Shown: piece after piece, positions 47,545 to 59,606 of the stretch
How positions within the stretch are numbered: position 1 is the stretch's first letter
Layout: the number at the start of each line of letters is the position of its first letter
Assembly (NCBI GenBank): GCA_905331475.1
Contig: CAJNYU010003364.1
Location: 248,001 to 312,000 of the forward strand
DNA from: Rotaria socialis
Lineage: Eukaryota; Rotifera; Eurotatoria; Philodinida; Philodinidae
Direction: 5' to 3'
Length of the DNA: 64,000 nucleotides
Translations under genes and position numbers: made by a program
Notes under the pieces: model-generated
Told to the model about the DNA's origin: nothing
Database searches by the model: none
Seen by the model: only the letters and a program-made list of their open reading frames with translations

Positions 47545-50500
47545 TCAATACATAAATCTTTGTATAATATTCGGATGTGTTGGCCAGAAAAAAGTACGAT
47601 GACAGAAGATATACAGTGTTATTATATTGATTACTATTGCTTGAAACATTTCAATCATTAATTTCGATGATTTTCTATCATTAATCGACAATCGAAGTAG
47701 TATAAATGGTAGAATAAAATATCGAAATTCTAATAGTTTTTGAAATACAGTTAATAACATAGTACATATCAACAAAAGAAGAATGTTTAATAATGATCGA
47801 TCATATATTTGGAAATAAAGTAATATTATGCAGATACTATATATAGGTGTTAATAAATAACGAAATAGAGTATAGCGTTTGAATAAACGTGACCAAAGAT
47901 AGAATGTAAAATGACGATTATCCGATATAAGAAATAAATGTTCATATGTAAAGTATTTTATACTAGCATTTATTAATAATAGTAAAATAATGAAAAGCAC
48001 CGCGCGCGACCGAAGAAATCGCAGTAAACGTAGAAGATTTAATTTTGTTAACTAAATAAAAAATAAAATGATTCGTTCGATTGAACATAGTCAATTGATA
48101 TTATTAAATGATTTGATTCTATTTAGATATGTAATATTTCAACTAAATTAAAGCCGTCAGAACAGCGAAAGAAGTTTGTTAATTTATTTCATATGTATTG
48201 AAGATTTATGAAAGGCTCAATACGTCTACAGCGATAGATTACATCATTAAAATCATAATTTTATATAACTAAGAAGAATTATATCCTTGAAAATTCACGT
48301 AATCGAAAACTAATAAAACTAGTTGATTACGTTTTCCAGACGTGTCTCAAGTGAGAGTTGATCAGGTTAAAATTTTACAAAAGAATATATTCCAATTTTC
48401 TGAAAGATTAATCATAGAACAATACTTCATAAATGCATTTTAATGGAAAATTGATGACTATTAAATAGTCATGTTTTTTCATCCATTCTACGTTAATCAA
48501 CAGCAAGGAATTTCTCAAATGAAAAAATATTCATTGTCTTTTTGTCTTCTCCAATCAGGTGACATTACTAATAAGTTGTCTGCTTAACGAACTCAAATAA
48601 AAATAATTTCATTTTTTCTTATTTATTTTTAACATTCTTTGCACGGAATAACAACTCTTGGGCGGTATGAAAATCAACAGATATACAAGTAAAAAATATT
48701 CTTATATGAAAATGATAATCAGCAAGGGATCATATTCTCATGCTGATTGTCTTGTTTTTCTTGGGTAACAAAATAATATTTACGCTATATAATCATCTAA
48801 ATATTATATATATATATATATATAGACATTTTTTCTCGATAAAAGTTTTTTTCGCTTCTGGCAAATAATGCTTCAAGCACTATCTAATGTTACTATGACT
48901 TCTGTTGTACTCAGATACAAGTATGTTCTTAGCAGCAACTTCTAATGATTACTTACAATATGCGCACCAACAAAAAAAGCCGTATATGTGGCATAATAAT
49001 GCATTTGAGCTAAATGTAATACTATTTGATGATGCTCCTGGTGACCCAGTGTCATCGAGTAATTATTTTTAATAAAAAAAAGCACAAATAATATAATCAC
49101 ACATAGATTATATCGACAAGTCCAAATAATAGATTGAATAAGATTTAAAATTAATTTAATTTCTAATCGACCATATTTCCATAGGACTATGAAGTATTCT
49201 TTTATTTCAATGGTATCACTTGAACGAGATGTATAAACATGTAATATATGACTTTGTTTATTTTTCGAACGAAATTCTTCAATTATGGTCAAACCGATTT
49301 CATAAGCAACAATTATTATATTTGTTTGACGAAATGTTAAGGCAATAATAGAAAACATAGCAGACAAGAAACGATAATGATACACATGAGTTGTCAAAGA
49401 TACCATGGCGAAAAATAATGAGCCAACATCAGTATAATAAAGAAAAGTGAAAAAATAAATTAATGGGTGGCAGCACATGCATAATGCAGGCAGTATGGAA
49501 GTCTAAAAAAAGATTCATTTATTTAATTAGAAGTGCAAAGGGCATATATTGCATATTTTAAAAGTCGCAATTCAACTTGCTATATACATATATATTTCGT
49601 CTCTTCAGATAGAAAAAGCACTTGAATGATCGAAACTGTTATCTGTTCGACATTGAAATGGCTTTTTCAACAAAGAACAAATAATTCAGAACTATTGAAC
49701 TCTTCGGACTAATTGCGAATACGATTTTTTTTTGAAGGTTAAGAAATGAAAACATCAAACGAATGATCGATCAGACTAAAATAGTTTTTGATAGTAGGAT
49801 ACTTCGAAGTATCATGAATATCTAATGACAATCAAAATATGATGATAGACTGTTCCAAGCCATTGGACATTTTTACTTTAATGCTATAGAATCATTTTAG
49901 AATATAACAATTATACTTCGAAGACGTTCTGATTCTTTTGCATGCACTATTTTAAATATTTCCTCGATGACATATCTTGTTTTAATGAAAGAATTAGTTT
50001 CCTTTATTAAGGATCTCGATTAGAAATGTTACTTACATGTTTTTTCATCTTCAGACTTTTTTCAAGATCACTCAAAAAAGATGTTTTTACTGTCATTATT
50101 CTTACGAACATAGATACATTGCTTTTTTTCTTTATCGTCACTTACTTGTTCATCTTCTTTTTTAATTTTTTCAAGATATTTCATAAAAACAAATGGTAAT
50201 GCTAACATAAAAATAACATTTGTAAATCGAGCTAATCCTAATGAACAAGCACCAAATGTTTTATCCAATATTTGAATACTATTTAACATCATTTCCAATA
50301 AATGTGTTATCATGTATAAACCAGGTGGTGTAGTTATGCTTGGATCCCACTTGAATATAAATAATAGAAAAAGAAGGAACATGCTGTTTATTTTCTGTTT
50401 TAAACAATGATATTTACATGTGTGTAGTTTCCTGAACAATAATTAGCTGCTTGATGAAAATGAAAATATTCATCCATATAGGGCTCCGGAACTTCTTCAT

Positions 50501-50579
50501 GAATGTATACAAATAGATAAATAGTAATCAATGCGAAAAGTTGATAAAGAACTAGATTAACGAACGTTGAACGAACCAT
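47545..50579 (-). CDS. ALG10: Dol-P-Glc:Glc2Man9GlcNAc2-PP-Dol alpha-1,2-glucosyltransferase
   Basis: Five minus-strand exons (50418-50579, 50146-50349, 50037-50048, 48957-49502, 47545-48051) give 476 aa, against 473 in human ALG10. The enzyme adds the last glucose to the dolichol-linked N-glycan precursor in the ER. Family motifs run in order: EPYMDEYFHFHQA and YCSGNY near the N-terminus, WDPSITTPPGLY, FFTFLYYTDVGSLFF, FRQTNIIIVAYE, the DNRHFTFYLW segment, KLLEFRYFILPFILLRL and the terminal IQRFMY. About a dozen membrane helices are expected. Exon 3 is a 12-nt micro-exon (Met-Lys-Lys-His), the only join found that keeps the frame and the family's loop length. The ATG at 50579 precedes the conserved N-terminal segment. 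Confidence 0.93.
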
Positions 50580-51087
50580 CTAGAAAAAGAATTCTTGTCT
50601 TTTTTTTTTTTAATATTCCACAAAATATAAAGAATCAAAGATTTATTTATTTATTATTATTAAAATCAACATGAATAAAAAGAAAGAGAAACACGAAGTT
50701 CAATATCTTTTTCAACAAAAATGTAATGCGTCAACACGCCTATCATTGTTCCATGATATCAAGGTTGCCCTTTAAGATTTTATCATATGTAAAATGAACT
50801 GGAAGATTAATCTTGTCAATTTCATTTTCTTCTCCAACTATCATTTAAAAACAAAAGCTGTATCCTTTAAAATCGTAATCATCTTTTGTCGCTCAATTCT
50901 TCTATTTATTTAATCGAATGCATACGTTTTAGTTTGTTCTCAAACCCAACCTATATTAAATATTCAAGGAAAGAAGATCAATGCGTCGTTTCTTTTTGTT
51001 CTCAATGTCATTACAATTGTACTACTAACATAAGAATAAGAAAGAGTGAAATTCATTTTAAATAATTTCTATTTTATTTGATAATGA
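50580..51087. promoter_or_regulatory. Short divergent intergenic region
   Basis: 508 nt between the ALG10 start (-) and the Cys-rich protein start (+), so both promoters should lie here. No TATA box stands out. AT-rich. Confidence 0.4.
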
Positions 51088-51720
51088 ATGTACACAACAA
51101 AATCGTCCTATTGTTCGTGTTCAACATGTACAGAAATACGAAATGACAAACCAAAACATTCTCGTTATACAAATTTACTTCGTTATCTATTAGTATGTTC
51201 TTGTTGTTCATCAAAAAACAAATTAATGCTGGCAGATCACCAAACATCCTGTTCATCGTTGGACAATTCAAGAATATCAACAATTACATTTCGAGATGTC
51301 GATGTATCAAACAAACATTGTTCAAAACACGATGTTATGACCAAAGCATCACGGCCCTGCTTTTCAAAATTCAAAAACGAAGAATTACGCCAACGTGTTA
51401 AAGATGCAAATCAACGTTGGAAACGAATGTCAATATTGCCAGCTAATTTTATTGATTTTATATTTAAAAATAAGGATTTTGTTCCTCTTTGTAGAATATG
51501 TTATGAAAATCTTTCACTGTTAGAATTTAATCTATGTCATAGATGTATTACGGCTTTAATTAATTATCAACAACTAATTCAACAAGCAACTATTTCGCAA
51601 TCAATCATTGAAGATGATCGAAATACTTTATCCACTATTTCTAATGCAACTGTATTAAACTATGATGAGGATAGTGATTCAGAAGAACTTGAAGAATTTT
51701 TCATTGATTGTATGGAATAA
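51088..51720 (+). CDS. Uncharacterised Cys-rich protein with C-x2-C pairs
   Basis: Intronless frame of 210 aa. The first 50 residues hold several Cys clusters (CSCSTC, CSCC). The middle is basic and polar, then comes a likely helix (LRQRVKDANQRWKRM). A zinc-ribbon-like C-x2-C-x11-C-x2-C motif lies at about residues 136-154 (CRIC...CHRC). The tail is acidic (EDSDSEELEEFF). There is no signal peptide and no family that I recognise. The ATG at 51088 is used because the one at 51084 is out of frame. It converges on the minus-strand gene at 51906 with only 185 nt between. A small metal-binding, protein-interaction role is possible but unproven. Confidence 0.65.
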   Translation: MYTTKSSYCSCSTCTEIRNDKPKHSRYTNLLRYLLVCSCCSSKNKLMLADHQTSCSSLDNSRISTITFRDVDVSNKHCSKHDVMTKASRPCFSKFKNEELRQRVKDANQRWKRMSILPANFIDFIFKNKDFVPLCRICYENLSLLEFNLCHRCITALINYQQLIQQATISQSIIEDDRNTLSTISNATVLNYDEDSDSEELEEFFIDCME

Positions 51721-51905
51721 GAACGAGTTTTATCAAAGGCTCCTCTCTTTTGTTTTGTTCAAAATAAATTTACACAACATCAAGATCATACGTTTGCAGT
51801 TCGCTTACTTAGTTATTTTTATGTTCTATTTAATACATCAACAACAGAACTGTACGGAAGGTTTTTAATTTAGCGCACAGAAAAGAAACGATTCAATTTC
51901 ATAAC

Positions 51906-52700
51906 TCACTGACATGATTTTTCATTAATATACTCTATACCAATGCAAACTTCTTGATCACTATCAGATAAATCTAACATTTGTAATAGTTGTTGAGTTC
52001 GACTATTCTTTAATTTCATTTTCAATTGATGTTTTAAATGACGTTCTTGATCATCATCAAACTGATTTAGCCATTGAACATTGTCATTGAAATGAATGAG
52101 TAGAGCACGATTTTTTTTCATACCACCAAATAATTTCTGTTGTAAACCAATAGCGGCACTATCTTCCATGCCAGGTGGATTGACAAAATCAGCGCACATT
52201 GGAAAACCTGTTCGACGTAATTTTTCTAAATTCCATAAAATAAAAGTATTCCAAGGACTTGTATCGCCGTGTAAAGGAACATATTTCTTATATGATAGAC
52301 TATCAGTTGATATATGATGACCATCAAGTACAGCACCAGCACATAGGATATTATCTTCTTGAAGATATGATCGTAAACGATCGACATGATATGCTGTACA
52401 TTGAATTTCAACTGATTGTATTAGAACAGTTGTTTGATTTAATGATAAATGATTTAAAAGAATATTCAATGGCGAAGATATTCCAATCCATGGCTGAATT
52501 GGTATAAAATCTACTGGTGTGTTTGATAATTTTTGTTGTTGAGCATATTTTTGAATACAATCAGTTAGATCTTTTTCAACATGTACACCAATTAATATTC
52601 TATTAGAGTATGTTTGTGCTTGTTCAATAAAACGCCATAGTTTTTCGAGATCTTTTTCATTACTACCATAGTAACGTGTTATTGTACAAGAATTATTCAT
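51906..52700 (-). CDS. Possible GT-A-fold glycosyltransferase-like protein
   Basis: Single-exon frame of 264 aa, no signal peptide or membrane helix. An early strand RILIGVHVEKD, a hydrophobic VLIQSVEIQ at the position where GT-A enzymes carry DxD, a later AGAVLDGHH, a WNTFILWNLEKLRRTGFP segment and a GMEDSAAIGLQQ motif resemble the order of elements in a GT-A nucleotide-sugar transferase (late ED acid motif). No classical DxD is seen, so the match is by layout only. It lies 185 nt from the convergent Cys-rich gene and 232 nt upstream, in transcription terms, lies the CNBP stop. It could equally be an unclassified cytosolic protein. Confidence 0.5.
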   Translation of the reverse strand: MNNSCTITRYYGSNEKDLEKLWRFIEQAQTYSNRILIGVHVEKDLTDCIQKYAQQQKLSNTPVDFIPIQPWIGISSPLNILLNHLSLNQTTVLIQSVEIQCTAYHVDRLRSYLQEDNILCAGAVLDGHHISTDSLSYKKYVPLHGDTSPWNTFILWNLEKLRRTGFPMCADFVNPPGMEDSAAIGLQQKLFGGMKKNRALLIHFNDNVQWLNQFDDDQERHLKHQLKMKLKNSRTQQLLQMLDLSDSDQEVCIGIEYINEKSCQ

Positions 52701-52932
52701 TATCTATGTGTGAAGCTAATAAAATTATAGTAAAAAAAAAACAGAATAGAAACATAATAATAATAACAATGGTAAAAAGTTTAAGTAATAGTTTTGCTCA
52801 TCGTATACGATCCTCTTCTGTTCTATATTGTCCTGCTTTGGTGAACTATAGAACGACAATAATCAAATCAACAAGAAAACAGATAATTATACGCCTACAG
52901 AAAGAAAAACCAAATTCTATGATTGTCATTGC

Positions 52933-53872
52933 TTAATTAATTAATGGCATGTATGCGTCATTTAATTGATTTGAAACAGTCATCTGACGTTGTTGCATGA
53001 ATGGTGCTGAAGAAAATATACGATTATTGGAACAATTGCGTGCCATATGACCCATTAAACCACAAGAGTAACATTTGATACTAGACTCGGGACAACTAAA
53101 ACATGATAAAAGTCAATTGATGCACTGTAGAAATATCAAAATGAAAAATATTGCGAAATGTTAATTAACAAGAGACTATTCTTTTCAGTATATTTTCTTT
53201 TATTGAATTAGTTTCAAAACAAACTCTTACTCGCGAGATAAATGACCAGTTTGATTGCAACTAAAATAATTAACAAAACATAAGAGTCACAAATATCCAA
53301 AGAAGTTTCTATTTTGTTTCTTTACCAATAACAAATAACATCACGCATATTTGTTTGACTAATTTCTGGACACGCTGCAGCAATATGACCAGGACGTGAA
53401 CAATTAAAACAAACTATTTTGAAATGGACATTTTTTTTCTATTTGATTCTTGAATTTTCAACTAACTTCGATCACTCAAAACACCGTTTATTACATCGGG
53501 TACAGGAGCACCATTACTCTCTATTGATATCGAACAATCTCTTGCACTAGAATGAGAAACTAAATTTCACTAAGGATTTTTCATGAAGACGATTAAAAAT
53601 TCATACAAATGTCCAGACTGACCACAACGATAACAGAGAGTATTATTTCTTGAATTACGATACATATTTGACATTGTATTTACTGATGTTGTACAATCCG
53701 TACGAATGTGTCCGTTTTGACCACAATTATAGCATGTACCTGCAAAAAAATATTCGATAATATTAACTAAATTTTCCAAATTTCACGTACGAATATCATT
53801 ATCTGATAAACATTCACGAGCTTTATGACCGAATTCATTACAACGATAACAACGTTGTAATCCATTAATTGA

Positions 53873-53944
<72 letters not shown>

Positions 53945-54088
53945 AACAAAAGAATTAAAATTATTAAACATGTTTTCATTGCAATTCATATCATTAAAAG
54001 ATTCAAAATATGTTGAATTGTTTCCAGGCAAATTCATACATTCACGAGCGAAATGGCCCGATCGACCACACTTAAAGCACGATATCAT
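52933..54088 (-). CDS. CNBP: CNBP-like protein with seven CCHC zinc knuckles
   Basis: Six minus-strand exons (53791-54088, 53607-53739, 53476-53546, 53326-53413, 53231-53260, 52933-53095) give 260 aa with exactly seven C-x2-C-x4-H-x4-C knuckles, the number in animal CNBP. They begin CFKCGRSGHFAREC, CYRCNEFGHKAREC, CYNCGQNGHIRTDC, CYRCGQSGHFARDC, CFNCSRPGHIAAAC, CYCCNQTGHLSRDC and CYSCGLMGHMARNC. Family members bind single-stranded nucleic acid and G-rich RNA and affect translation. Where vertebrate CNBP has an RGG box between knuckles 1 and 2, this protein has an Asn-rich linker encoded by an ATT/AAT microsatellite. Exon 5 is only 30 nt. An acceptor just before the ATG (tcttcag) suggests an intron in the 5' UTR. 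Confidence 0.9.
53872..53943. repeat. Coding ATT/AAT microsatellite (poly-Asn)
   Basis: About 24 uninterrupted AAT codons on the minus strand inside CNBP exon 1, encoding a poly-Asn run between the first two knuckles. Confidence 0.95.
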
Positions 54089-54392
54089 TCTCAGATGATT
54101 ATCTGAAGATATGATAAGAATTGAAATGGATGAATAAATGCGCGCCAAAAAGAAAAGAAAACAGAAATTATCTCATAAGTACGCTCTACAATATATACAT
54201 AAAACAAAAATGTCTTATTTATAACATCGAAGTGATATTAATATTTAACACACGAAAGTACATATAAAGATTGCGCGCAGAAAAAAAGAACAAAAATTGA
54301 TCATCATTGTAATTCTTGGAAAGATCTAAAAGATATAACAGAAAAAAAGAAATTTTCCTTAATTAGAAAATTTATTTTATTTACTTGACATG

Positions 54393-57300
54393 TTATTCAC
54401 TACTGCTTTGATCTGATTCATTTCTTGGCTCTGTTGGCTTTGGTTTATCACTAAAAAGAGAAATAGTTATGCAAATAAAATTTTAGTGCATGAATAGAAA
54501 GATTGATTATTTATTAAAGAAACTCATCAATGTAATAAAGTCTGTCCACGAGAAATAAGTGTAGTGAAGTGAGATTAAATTTTTGTGTTATAATATTGTG
54601 GAAAGAAAACGAAAACTATACATTTATCAAATAACTAACTTGAATAATCATATTTGATCTCTAACGAAGTTTGACTAAGACTAGAAATGGACTAACGATT
54701 GTTCATGCGATTTTTACATATTCATTAAAGAATCAAATAAAGACTTTTGCAGTGTTGAGATATTAGCTTTTCTTCACTACGCTAGAAGGGAATATGTTTT
54801 GTTTTTCGAATACAACTTTCCATATATTTGCCGAGTCAACAGGTTTAATTATGAATGAAATTTCAGACTGGAGTAGCATTATTTGATTTTCTAGTAGATG
54901 TTCGAATCTCGCTGAAAATATGAAGTCGTTTTTCTAGTCTTAATGAAATATTTTGATCTAAGTATGAGCTCAACAATCAGTTGTCACTCGGGCTGGTTTG
55001 CTACAACAACTTAAAAGTACAACATTCTTCCTAATCGAGTCACATCTTTTGTATCAGTTATTCTTACATTTGAGATATGAATTGAAGATCAGCTAATTCT
55101 GCTTGATTTCTAGTGACATTCAATGACGAAACATTTGGTGATAATGACGAAACTGTTTCCACTATAGAATTGAAAAACATAAACAATATTTATATTCGAG
55201 TTTCAAATATTTTATTACTTGATTCATCGTTAGTAGCTCTTTGTAGGACAGAATCATCATTAATATTATTTAGAGATGAATTTGATAGATTTTTTGTTAT
55301 TGTTCGACGAACTTGAGCGATTTGTTTTTTTAAATTGACAACATGTTTTGATCGTGGCTCTGCAAATATTACGAACCGAAAATTAGCAATATGAATTAAA
55401 AATATTCTTTACCGATTGTTTGATATTCCTTCAAACGTTGAAGTAATACTTCAAGACGATCTTCGAATGCATAATCGAGATCTAAAATAGATTCATGTAA
55501 AATTCATGAAAACTACTCAATCGATTCTGAGACACATTTACAACGTAGCGATCGATCATTTTTGCTTAAGAAAATATTTCCTTACCATCTGCAGTAGACT
55601 CTTCTTTAAGCTGTCCGGTCTTCAAATCATAACCTGTTGTTTCATAAACACGTCGAGCTTGTTTGAGTAGATTTAAACCCTAAAAAATACAATTTTAAAC
55701 TCATCTTTACGCAATAATCAGCATACTTTATCACGTAATTTTGTAGCAGCTTTATAGAACGGTGCTAAAAAGAAACGAATAATTACAATGAGATTTAAAA
55801 ACATCGATGAATCTCTCTTACATTTGGCTTCGTTGAAAAAATGACAATTTTTAACAATCAAACCAAAATCATTTTCAAAGTGATCTAAACTAGTATATTC
55901 ATCTTGATCAACTTTTTTCTTCATTGTCAAAAAATCCATTGGATGTGTTATAAATTTATAATAAGTCGGAACCTGCGAATCAAATTATTTGAAACAATAA
56001 AAATCAAGTTAATTTTTAAATTTTTACTTCAGTTTCATCAACTGGATTTGCAAAATAATGATGTTCATCTAGACTTTCTAATTGTTCAAGTAAATGATGA
56101 AGAAATACATTTAATGGGCGAATTTGATAATCAAGTACTTGTTGATCAATTTTAACCTTAAAGATAAAATATAGTTGACTTTTCTTTTCAATATGAGCCT
56201 AGTCAGTGTAGGTTTGAAGCCACGATTTTCCTGTACTTCGCTTGTAGCAATAGACATGCAAGGTCAATCAGTATAGCTTTTCTGTGGGAACAAAAATAAG
56301 ATTAACTGTCATCGAGTACGTTTCCAGGGTAATCCATGATGATCTGGGTCATACTTATCTAAGTAACTAATTGACCTCTGTAGAAAAAAAACCAGCTCGA
56401 GTCTAATAGATATTTCACTCGAAGTATATTTTAGTAGTTCATTGAGACTGGAGAGCACACATGAGTTTCAATTTGGAGTCTCAAGAGAGTGGCACCGATA
56501 CGTGCTGTGTAAAATAATGCAATTATATAAATTTATAAGCTTACTAAGTCACGTTTTAATTTTTCTCGTTTACGAATTAATTCAACAAGAAGTCTTGTTC
56601 GTTCAAGATCTTGTCGAAGACGACGCCATTGTATCATTTGTTGAGATAATTGCTTATCGGTATATTCTTGAGAATTGCTTGACTAAAATGGTATATCATT
56701 AATATTTCAATTTGTAATAATAGGAAAAAATAGAAATTTACTTTTTTTTTCGTTGATCGTTGATTTTGAAGACGTTTTAACAATGGTACGCCACTTCGCG
56801 ACATACGTTTTAATGTCCAATAAGCTTGAATACGTTTAAAAAAGTTATCACGATCAGAAAAGGTTACTTTATTTAAGACAGCTTCCATTCTAAAAATCAA
56901 AGAAATATTTTATTTTGAATTTTCTCTTGTCTTTCTCATTACTTTTCTTTTGGTACAACTGGCACCGATACAGATCGATCACATTTACGTCTTTCAGCTA
57001 ATATCTTTCGAGCAGTTTTCATACGTTCTTTTTGTATGCGTTCCAATGCTTCTTCTTCATTTTCATCTAAAATCCAAAGAAATGTTTTTTTCTTCTTCTA
57101 ACAAATGCTTACAACAAATAGCAACAAACCTCTTTTTGCGCGACCTTTTGTTTTTGATCGAACGACTTCTATTGGTGTATGTTGATGACAGTAAGCACGT
57201 CGTCGAATAGGTGGTGGTGAACGTGTTGCACCTTTGGGTGGTTGTTTTTTATATTTATTTGTTGAGACACTGTTTGATACATCATCATTAGTAACAGATT

Positions 57301-58556
57301 CATTTTCATCATTTTCATCAATTTCCATGTAAAGACCAGCTTGTTGAGCACATGTTACATGAAATGATGTACAGCATGAACGGATAGCACATTGAATGCA
57401 TGCACCAACATTTTTTTGTTTACATATATAACATGTGAAGCGCCAACGTGCAACTGGAATTTGATTTATATTACAGATTGGTTCAAGAAATACTGTATTA
57501 GCAAAATGAACTTCTGGTATCCATATAGCACAAACAACATGTGCCCAACGTTCACCATCATCAACTTGTTTGAAAGCACCAAAGCGATTTGGACATAAAA
57601 CACACTGAACTGATTTTGATGGTGAAAGAAAACAGCGACGACATAACCATTGACCTGAAAGTTAATAATTGTAATCAGTTTAAAATTCTGAATAACGAAA
57701 AAAATAGGTCATATTTTTTCTATTGCTGAAAATCAGTAGAATTCTTAGATTGAACTCAAAATGAGATTTATAATTTCTATTGTATATAATTGCTGATTAA
57801 AATTTCATATTACCTTCAGGTACATATGGTACTCCATAGCATTCTTGATGAACCGCCATATTACACATGTCACAGAAAAGAATAGCATTACAATTAGAAC
57901 ATTCACCATCCAAACATATGACACACAATGCATCTTCATCGATGGATTGTCCTAAATCATCACCATTGACAAGTGCTTGAAAATGAGATTCTTTTTCTAA
58001 TCGATCGATTAATAATTCAAATTCTTCTTCTTTAACTGAACGAAAATTACGTTTACTACGTTCTTGATTAACTTGTTTAAGCCATGTAAGATCCTGAATC
58101 GAAATAGTTTAATAAGAGAAAAGAAAGCTACAAGCATCAATTTATTACCATTTCATCCATTTCATATTCAATCATATCATCAAGTTCACATTGAGTTGGT
58201 TCAATATATCGTATAAATGTTTCAGTACGTTGAAATTTCGGTGGATCATCAGTTGAAATTGTACTATTTGAAATAACGTCTGCTTTAGATGTTTTAACTT
58301 CGAAAGGAATTGGTGATGATCGATCAGATGATGGAGGATTTTTGAATAAAAGTTCAATTTCTTCATTTAATCCTATTTGAATTGATCGGCCAACACATTC
58401 TCGTGGTTCAAGTAGACGAAGTGGTTGTTCTGGTTCTTCTAAATTCGAAGTTTGACGAGGAGAAAGTGGTGACGGAATAGTATTGGATGTTGTTGAAGAA
58501 ATACTCGCTTTCTTTTCAATAACACCATTACGAACACTACGACGAGGACGTAGCAT
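54393..58556 (-). CDS. BRPF1: BRPF/peregrin-type PHD-bromodomain scaffold
   Basis: Fourteen exons: 58149-58556, 57814-58093, 57130-57654, 56943-57066, 56742-56889, 56545-56682, 56028-56156, 55822-55972, 55727-55764, 55586-55679, 55413-55481, 55219-55359, and tentatively 55068-55101 and 54393-54450; 778 aa. BRPF proteins scaffold the MOZ/MORF and HBO1 histone acetyltransferases. The order is conserved: RYIEP and the EPL-like segment, PHD1 ([21 protein letters not shown]), zinc knuckle, extended PHD2 ([18 protein letters not shown]), the [16 protein letters not shown] and [21 protein letters not shown] blocks, then a bromodomain with [14 protein letters not shown]. No N-terminal C2H2 finger and no C-terminal PWWP were found. 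The last two exons are phase-consistent but weak; exon 12 otherwise stops at 55190. Confidence 0.88.
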
Positions 58557-59606
58557 CTCTAACAAGTCTATTAAAATCCAACGAGATGAGTAGTATAGAA
58601 TGAAACAATTACTATTACCACCATTTTTTGCTTTTGTATTTGTTAAAATGGTTAAACCAATCAAAGAAATGAAAAAACGGCGCCATCTATGTCTCTTTTC
58701 CTTTTCTCGTTACTACGGATAACGGCTGCTTGCTTGTTCAGTTTAAAAAAAAAGAATCATGTCAATCGCATTCTAAAGCATGCCAATATAAAATTGATAC
58801 TTGAAAAAATGGAAAGAAAATATTAGATAAATAGAAATCATCAATTTTCTATCGTTTTTTTTTGGCTATCTAGCTAAGATATACGACAGTGCATTTAGTT
58901 CGAACCATTCAGCACTAGTCTCATTAAGGAGTATAATATCTTATTATAGGTAAAGAACGATGATTTTGTTTTATCTCATAAAATAGATGTATTAGATACT
59001 TCTTCGCTATGAATTACGATAGAATTTTATTTCGTCATGTTTCTTTTCAATCGATCAAATAAGTACAATCATTAACTATGTTCGATTAAATAAGAAAATT
59101 TGTATCAGTATCACCCTTGCATTGTCAATATACATTGTGCTCAAATAAAGTCTTGACGGTGTATACACACTTTTCGTTTCTCAAACGAATAGATTGAACG
59201 TTATAGGAGTTCAATTTTTTGTCCTCACACACTATAGAATATATATTTTGGAAATTGTGATCAAACAAACATACTGGCATTGCAAAAGAAAGCAATCGCC
59301 ATCGTTTGACTTCTCTGTCTCATTGCGACAACATTATGCGAATCAGAGAATCTCTAAATCAATATATGTAAAAAAAATTCTTGATGTCATAAGTCAACCC
59401 TCTCGTAGTTCACAGTAAAGAGGATTTGATACTGTCGAAATTTGATTTTCAAAATGATGAAACTCACAACTCTTTCATATATATATATATATTGTTTAGA
59501 AAACGGATACATATGTTACTTTCGAAAATGATCCTTTGAATATAGTATGTGTGTGAATAAATAACAAAAACAAAAAGACAAATAATAATTTTTTACAAGC
59601 ATTTTA
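58557..59606. other. Non-coding region upstream of BRPF
   Basis: An acceptor-like tttaatag 11 nt before the BRPF ATG suggests a 5' UTR exon farther up. A TA tract lies at 59479-59493. No coding exon supported. Confidence 0.45.

Noticed and set aside
50068-50145. ALG10 exon 2 continuing to its own TGA
   Set aside because: This would truncate a highly conserved enzyme after two exons; the micro-exon model restores full length.
52676-52936. Plus-strand frame overlapping the 5' end of the minus-strand gene at 52700
   Set aside because: Antisense to a coding start and to a short intergenic gap; no family features.
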